A DNA stretch of 64,000 bases from Mycobacterium haemophilum DSM 44634 (GTDB taxonomy: Bacteria > Actinomycetota > Actinomycetes > Mycobacteriales > Mycobacteriaceae). The stretch spans positions 902,607 to 966,606 of the forward strand of contig NZ_CP011883.2 of assembly GCF_000340435.2 (NCBI RefSeq), given 5' to 3'. Positions 59,021 through 64,000 of the stretch are shown here, piece after piece (the first letter of the stretch is position 1; each line of letters begins with the position of its first letter). The notes under the pieces were generated by a model, which did no database searches, was not told the DNA's origin, and saw nothing but the letters and a program-made list of their open reading frames with translations. Both the position numbers and the translations under genes were made by a program.

Positions 59021-59070
59021 CCGAGCTGCCTTGAGCCCAACGCAGTTTCGGCGGTACGATCGGCCGCACT

Positions 59071-60024
59071 ATGGCGGAGTCGGTGGGCGACCAGACGATC
59101 GTTGCCGGCCCCAAGGTGGCGCGATGGCTGGCGTGCGCGGTGCTCGCGGTCTGTCTGGCTGGATGTGTCGGGCGCCAGGTCTCGGCGAGTTCTCGCGATC
59201 AGCCTGGGACATTTCAATTCGGCGGCTTGAAACGGACCTACATGCTGCACGTTCCGCCGGGCCCTCCGGTCGGCCTGGTGCTCAACCTGCACGGCGGCGG
59301 CGGTACCGGAGCTGGGCAGCAGGGCCTTACCGACTTTGACGCTGTTGCCGACGTCAACAACTTGCTGGTGGCCTATCCCGACGGCTACGACAAGAGCTGG
59401 GCCGACGGACGAGGGGCGTCGCCGGCGGACCGTCGGCATGTCGACGACGTCGGGTTCTTGGTTGCGCTGGCAGCCAAACTGCAGGACGACTTCGGCATTG
59501 CCTCCGGGCATGTCTTCGCCACTGGCATGTCCAACGGGGGTTTCATGTCCAACAAGCTGGCCTGTGATCGTGCTGATGTGTTCGCCGCGATCGCTCCGGT
59601 GGCTGGCACGTTAGGCGTCGGGGTGGCCTGCCATCCGTTGCGACCGGTGTCGGTTATGGACGCGCACGGAACCGACGATCCGCTGGTGCCGTTCAACGGT
59701 GGGGATGTGCATGGTCGCGGCGGCCTCAGTCACGCGGTCTCGGTAACCACCATGGTGGATAAGTGGCGCACGGCCGATGGGTGCCAAGGTGATCCGTCGA
59801 ACCAGGAGTTGCCTGACGTTGGGGACGGAACGTTCGTCCGCCGCTTTGATTACGCCGCCTGTGCGGATTCGGCCGAGGTGGTCTTCTACAAGATCGACAA
59901 AGGCGGTCACACTTGGCCGGGCGGCAGGCAATATCTGCCCAAGGTGGTCATCGGGTCCACCACCCGTGCCTTCGACGCGTCGGAAGTTATCGCGCAGTTT
60001 TTCCTGACGCACGCTCGCGGCTAG
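59071..60024 (+). CDS. lpqC: Lipoprotein esterase LpqC (PHB-depolymerase family)
   Basis: A 317-residue precursor with a lipoprotein signal: WLACAVLAVCLAGC, lipobox LAGC with Cys32. The mature part is an alpha/beta hydrolase of the polyhydroxybutyrate depolymerase/feruloyl esterase group. It has LVLNLHGGGGTGAGQQG (oxyanion), the nucleophile elbow GMSNGGFMSN, AHGTDDPLVPFNGG (Asp) and KGGHTWPGG (His). It acts outside the membrane on an unknown ester. Matches Rv3298c; the atsB gene that I recall between it and Rv3300c in H37Rv is missing. It converges on lhr with a 92-base gap that holds no gene (no nei). Confidence 0.9.
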   Translation: MAESVGDQTIVAGPKVARWLACAVLAVCLAGCVGRQVSASSRDQPGTFQFGGLKRTYMLHVPPGPPVGLVLNLHGGGGTGAGQQGLTDFDAVADVNNLLVAYPDGYDKSWADGRGASPADRRHVDDVGFLVALAAKLQDDFGIASGHVFATGMSNGGFMSNKLACDRADVFAAIAPVAGTLGVGVACHPLRPVSVMDAHGTDDPLVPFNGGDVHGRGGLSHAVSVTTMVDKWRTADGCQGDPSNQELPDVGDGTFVRRFDYAACADSAEVVFYKIDKGGHTWPGGRQYLPKVVIGSTTRAFDASEVIAQFFLTHARG

Positions 60025-60116
60025 TCCAAGCCAGTACTGATAGGTGGGGCACCAGTAGGTCTGCGCTAGGCATCACTGTGTTTCATCGTTCCTTCCGGTT
60101 CGTGATCCGGCATCGC

Positions 60117-63100
60117 TCAGCGCAGCCGCAACCCGCGTGGCGTGCGGGCGAAACCAGCGTCGGTAAGCGCGTCCACCACCGGCCCGGACTTACCAGGCCG
60201 CAGTGTCGGCATTCCATCGACGCGCTCGACCAGGATCGACGCGATGCGCCGGGTGGCGACCAGCTCGGCCAGTGCCACGGCCGCCGCGTGGTTGGCGTCG
60301 GGATCGTCGGTGAATGTCAGCAGTGACCGCCCGCCGCGTTCGGCGAACCAGGTCAACTGGCCGTCCACCAACACGACGAGCGCTCCGGCCCTGCGGCCCG
60401 GCCGAGCCGCTGGCCCGGAGCTGTCATCGCTGCAGGTGGGCCAGGGCAGTGCCGCGCCGTAGGGGTTGGCCGGGTCGGCGGCGGCCAGCACCACGGCTCG
60501 GCATTCCGGCTGTTGCGGGTCGGTGAACGAGCCGGGCCGGTCGAGGTAACTGCGCAGCAGGTCAACGGTCGATGAGACGGCGAACTGGGCGCCTCCCAAC
60601 GACTCCACGAAATAGCCTCGCTGACACCTGCCGGCTTCCTCGAACGTGCTCAGCACCTTGTAGAGCGTTGCGAACCCGCCCGGTACACCTTCAGCCGCCA
60701 CCGCGCCTCTGGTCACCACGCCATGCCGGTTCAACAACAGCTCGGCTTGGTAGTGAGCCCGCAGCGTGGAATCCGGCTCGGGAGTCGGCAGCGCCGACCA
60801 GCGGCCGGCCACGGTCGGGTCGGTGCTGCGGTGCTGCGGGTGCGCCACACTGTAGCGGCTCAGCCGCGGCGGGCGGCGGACGCGGTGCGCCGGGGCGGAA
60901 CGCTTGCGGGTGCCAGCGAGTAATGCACGCACCGGTGCGAACGTGTCGCCGGTGACCCAGCCGGCCCAGATCAGTTCCCACAGCGCGGCTTTCAACGCCG
61001 CCTCGCTGATCTCGCCCTGGCCGAGCTGTCGGAAGAAGTAGGCGCCGCCGCCGGCCAGTGTGTCCAGGATTGCCCGGTGGGCGTCGGTGAACTCGATTTC
61101 GGTGGGCGCGAGCAGCGTCAACGGTGCGGACTCGGCGGCATGCAGCACGATCCAGCCGTCACTACCCGAGATCGCCCCGGCACCCGACCAGGTGACCTCG
61201 CCGGTCGCGAGCAGCTCGTCGAGTATCGCCGGCGCATAGTCACGGACCCGCGGGGCCAGCACCAGTGGTTCGATCGCCGAGGCCGGCATCCGCACCCCGG
61301 CCAGCTGATCGATGACGGACGCCAGCCCGTCAAGACCGCAGTGGCCCGAAAACACATGCTGCCAGGCCGGCAGGAATCGCGCGTAAGCCGCGGTGCTCAC
61401 CGGCTCGACCTGGGCGCGCAGCGCCGCCAGCGATCGCCGCCGCAGAATGCGCAACACGTCGGTGTCGCACCACTGTTCGCCTCCGGCGGACCCGCCGGAG
61501 GCGACGTCGGGGGTGACAAAGTCACCGCGCACCAGCCGACCGCCTGAAGTTCCCGGCTCGGCCAACCGCCCGAGGACATCGGCCGCCACCCGCAGCCCCA
61601 GGCCGAACCTTCCTGCGGCCTGCGCGGTGGTGAACGGGGTGTGGGTGCGCGCGTAGCGGCCCAGCAGCTCGCCCAGCGGGTCGGCTACTTCCTCGGTGAA
61701 GATGGCAGGAACGCCGGCCGGAACTGCCGCCCCGACCCCGTCGCGCAGCCGGCCGATGTCTTCGATCGCCACCCACCAGCTGCGGCCGGCGAACGACACC
61801 GTCAGCGCGCGCCTAGCGGCGCGCAAGCCCTCCAGCCATCCGCCGACATCAGTCACGCTGGCCCGTGCGGCGACCTCAGCTTCGGTGAGCGGGCCCAGCA
61901 GTCGCAGCAGATCCGCGACCGCTTCGGCGTCACGAGCGACCCGATCATCCGACAGGTGCTGCAGCTGGCGCTCGGTCGCGGCGATGACCTCGGGATCGAG
62001 TAGTTCGCGTAGTTCTACCCGGCCGAGTAGCTCGGCCAGTAGCGTGCTGTCCAGCGAGAGCGCCGCGGCGCGGCGCTCAGCAAGTGGGGTATCGCCCTCG
62101 TAGATGAACGCGCCGGCGTAACCGAACAACAGTGAGGCCGCGAACGGTGAGGGTTTCGCCGTTTCGGTTTCCACCACTCGGACCCGGCGGCCGGCGATGC
62201 CGGTCATCAGCTCGACCAGGGCGGGGACGTCGTAAACATCCTGCAGGCATTCCCGGATGGTCTCCAGCACGATGGGAAAGTCAGGATATTTGCGGGCTAC
62301 CTCCAGTAACTGGGCGGCGCGTTGGCGCTGATGCCACAGCGGTGAGCGGCGGCCGGGGTGCCGGCGGGGCAACAGCAGAGCGCGGGCCGCGCATTCCCGG
62401 AACCGGGACGCAAACAGCGCTGAACCGCCCACTTCGGCGGTGACGATCGGGTCGATCTCGTCGGGGTCGAAGACAAACAGCTCAGCGCCCGGCGGAGTGT
62501 CCAATCCAGCATCAGACCCGGTGTCCGGCAATCGAACCACGATGCCGTTGTCGGAGGCGGTCGGCTTCTCGTCGAGGCCATAGCGTTCCCGCAGCCGCCG
62601 GCCCACCGCCAGCGCCAGCGGCCCGTGTACTGGCAGCCCGTACGGCGAATGCAGGATCACCCGCCAGTCGCCCAGCTCGTCGCGGAACCGCTCGACCAGC
62701 AGGGTGGTGTCGGTGGGCACCATGGCAGTGGCGGTGCGCTGGTCGTCCAGCAACACCCACAGGTTGTCGGTCGCGTAGTCGTCGAAACCCAAAGCGGCAC
62801 AACGCTTACCGAATGCGTTACGGTCCAGGCCGGTCAGCTCGCCGGTGAACGCGCCGAGCGCGGCGCCGAGCTCAGCTGGGCGGCCCACACTGTCGCCATG
62901 CCAGAACGGCAATCGGGCCGGCTGGCCCGGCGCGGGGATCACCAACACACGGTCGTGGGTGATCTCGGTGATCCGCCAGCTGGTGGCCCCCAGCGAGATC
63001 ACGTCGCCGGGACGCGACTCATACACCATCTCCTCGTCGAGTTCGCCTACCCGCGAAGGCTTTTCGGAGTCGCTTGCCAGATACACGCTGAACAGCCCGC

Positions 63101-64000
63101 GATCGGGGATGGCGCCGCCGGAGGTGACGGCCAGCCGCTGCGCACCGGGCCGCGCGGTCAGCGTGCCGGTGGCGCGGTCGTAGACCAACCGCGGTCGCAG
63201 CTCGGCGAACTCGGTGGACGGATATTTGCCGCTCAACAGGTCCAGGGTGGTCTCGTAGAGGCGGCGCGGCAGCGTCGCAAACGGGGCGGCCCGCCGCACC
63301 GTGTCGAACCACCGGTCGGCGTCCAGTGGCTCGAGCGCGGCTGCCGCCACGGTCTGCTGGGCCAGAATGTCGAGCGGGTTGCTGGGCACCCGCATCGTCT
63401 CGATCTGGCCGGCGAGCATCCGCTGCACGCTGACCGCGCAACCGATCAGGTCGGTGCGGTGCTTGGGGAACAGCACCCCACGGGAGATCTCGCCGACCTG
63501 GTGCCCGGCTCGCCCAATGCGTTGCAGGCCGCTAGCCACCGACGGCGGCGCCTCCACCTGGATCACCAGATCGACTGCGCCCATGTCGATACCCAGTTCC
63601 AGGCTCGAGGTCGCCACCACTGCCTTGAGCCGTCCGCGTTTGAGGTCCTCTTCAACCAAGGCGCGCTGTTCCTTGCTCACCGAACCATGGTGGGCGCGCG
63701 CCAATACCGGGGGAGCGCCGAACGTTTGGCCCGAGCCCAGCAGGTGCGCCGGTGCGCCGCCGGGCACCTGGGGGTTAGCCTCCGGCGCCGGCAACACGCC
63801 GGACCGTTCGGCGTGAATTTCGTTGAGCCGTGCGGTAAGTCGCTCAGCGAGTCGACGTGAATTGGCGAACACGATGGTCGAACCGTGCGATTCGATCAGG
63901 TCGACCAGGCGCGCCTCGACGTCAGGCCAGATGGAGGGGGTACCACCCGCTTGCGGGGGAGTGTTCGTTAAATTGGCCATGTCAGGCACCGGCACAGCCA
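60117..64000 (-). CDS. lhr: Lhr helicase, 5' end beyond the window
   Basis: The C-terminal roughly 1290 residues of the large SF2 helicase Lhr (about 1510 in M. tuberculosis). The visible part begins in the second RecA domain with STIVFANSRRLAERL, VATSSLELGIDMGAVDLVIQ and VASGLQRIGRAGH (motifs IV-VI). Next come the Lhr winged-helix and beta-barrel domains (RPGDVISLGATSWRITEI) and the long Lhr-CTD with several winged helices. Lhr translocates 3' to 5' on single-stranded DNA and unwinds RNA:DNA hybrids; in mycobacteria it is linked to the mitomycin C damage response. Helicase motifs I-III lie outside the window. Confidence 0.95.
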   Translation of the reverse strand, partial: AVPVPDMANLTNTPPQAGGTPSIWPDVEARLVDLIESHGSTIVFANSRRLAERLTARLNEIHAERSGVLPAPEANPQVPGGAPAHLLGSGQTFGAPPVLARAHHGSVSKEQRALVEEDLKRGRLKAVVATSSLELGIDMGAVDLVIQVEAPPSVASGLQRIGRAGHQVGEISRGVLFPKHRTDLIGCAVSVQRMLAGQIETMRVPSNPLDILAQQTVAAAALEPLDADRWFDTVRRAAPFATLPRRLYETTLDLLSGKYPSTEFAELRPRLVYDRATGTLTARPGAQRLAVTSGGAIPDRGLFSVYLASDSEKPSRVGELDEEMVYESRPGDVISLGATSWRITEITHDRVLVIPAPGQPARLPFWHGDSVGRPAELGAALGAFTGELTGLDRNAFGKRCAALGFDDYATDNLWVLLDDQRTATAMVPTDTTLLVERFRDELGDWRVILHSPYGLPVHGPLALAVGRRLRERYGLDEKPTASDNGIVVRLPDTGSDAGLDTPPGAELFVFDPDEIDPIVTAEVGGSALFASRFRECAARALLLPRRHPGRRSPLWHQRQRAAQLLEVARKYPDFPIVLETIRECLQDVYDVPALVELMTGIAGRRVRVVETETAKPSPFAASLLFGYAGAFIYEGDTPLAERRAAALSLDSTLLAELLGRVELRELLDPEVIAATERQLQHLSDDRVARDAEAVADLLRLLGPLTEAEVAARASVTDVGGWLEGLRAARRALTVSFAGRSWWVAIEDIGRLRDGVGAAVPAGVPAIFTEEVADPLGELLGRYARTHTPFTTAQAAGRFGLGLRVAADVLGRLAEPGTSGGRLVRGDFVTPDVASGGSAGGEQWCDTDVLRILRRRSLAALRAQVEPVSTAAYARFLPAWQHVFSGHCGLDGLASVIDQLAGVRMPASAIEPLVLAPRVRDYAPAILDELLATGEVTWSGAGAISGSDGWIVLHAAESAPLTLLAPTEIEFTDAHRAILDTLAGGGAYFFRQLGQGEISEAALKAALWELIWAGWVTGDTFAPVRALLAGTRKRSAPAHRVRRPPRLSRYSVAHPQHRSTDPTVAGRWSALPTPEPDSTLRAHYQAELLLNRHGVVTRGAVAAEGVPGGFATLYKVLSTFEEAGRCQRGYFVESLGGAQFAVSSTVDLLRSYLDRPGSFTDPQQPECRAVVLAAADPANPYGAALPWPTCSDDSSGPAARPGRRAGALVVLVDGQLTWFAERGGRSLLTFTDDPDANHAAAVALAELVATRRIASILVERVDGMPTLRPGKSGPVVDALTDAGFARTPRGLRLR

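Noticed and set aside
1..64000. tRNA or rRNA genes
   Set aside because: No tRNA cloverleaf or conserved rRNA segments were recognised anywhere in the window by eye.

Overview
The window comes from a slow-growing Mycobacterium related to the M. tuberculosis complex. The flanks are GC-rich. Almost every flanking gene aligns from memory with an M. tuberculosis H37Rv gene between about Rv3359 and Rv3296, in inverted order. Distinctive mycobacterial families are present: PE, PPE, QILSS-type Esx proteins, REP13E12, SigJ, SapM, LpqC and Lhr. I cannot name the species. Several H37Rv neighbours that I recall are missing here: relJK, PPE54-56, Rv3333c-3334, the moa block, cdd, deoA, mtp, phoY1, atsB and nei.

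Layout. (1) 1-9.8 kb: a partial FHA-domain gene, a frameshifted old-yellow-enzyme gene, folD, small membrane and secreted proteins, an intact FAD-linked oxidase, a frameshifted REP13E12 gene, then the methionine operon metC-metA-methyltransferase behind a SAM-IV riboswitch. (2) 9.8-23.4 kb: icd1, an alpha/beta hydrolase, trpS, yhjD, nagA, sugI, dacB1, an unknown membrane protein, a methyltransferase, an aminotransferase, the ECF41 sigma factor sigJ with its usual carboxymuconolactone-decarboxylase partner, and an F420-type oxidoreductase. (3) 23.4-28.2 kb: sdhCDAB and add. (4) 28.2-45.3 kb: an accessory island between add and the Rv3311 orthologue. It starts with a normal PE/PPE-SVP pair and a two-component system. 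After that comes a visibly AT-richer stretch with six short stand-alone PPE-like genes, two intact and several decayed PE-like genes, one EsxJ/EsxL-type pair, and debris of ISL3, IS3, IS30, IS21 and a tyrosine recombinase. (5) 45.3-64 kb: the Rv3311 orthologue, sapM, upp, pmmB, deoD, amiA1, amiB1, a DUF559-type gene bracketed by hairpin repeats, a cyclotransferase-like gene, lpdA, glpD2, a pseudouridine synthase, lpqC and the 3' part of lhr.

The most unusual content is the island at 32.7-45.1 kb. Its PPE-like proteins are about 180-195 residues, essentially only a PPE domain, with an FxG in place of WxG. Its PE-like proteins carry the PE domain at the C-terminus behind a variable N-terminal region, which in one copy is three 45-residue repeats; the usual order has the PE domain first. 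Both PE-like proteins keep a C-terminal YxxxE motif of the type used as a type VII secretion signal. The modules share a common upstream cassette, and fragments of neighbours (the Rv3311 3' end and an IS21 end) were copied along with them. This suggests repeated local duplication of a divergent PE/PPE secretion-substrate family.

Functional themes: one-carbon and methionine metabolism with SAM feedback, TCA/respiratory enzymes (icd1, sdh), amino-sugar and peptidoglycan turnover (nagA, dacB1), nucleoside salvage (add, deoD, upp, pmmB), glycerol-3-phosphate and quinone redox (glpD2, lpdA), and secreted or surface proteins (SapM, LpqC, PE/PPE/Esx). Several genes (sigJ, add, lpdA, perhaps upp) have a TANNNT -10 box placed so that transcription would begin at or next to the start codon, implying leaderless or nearly leaderless mRNAs.
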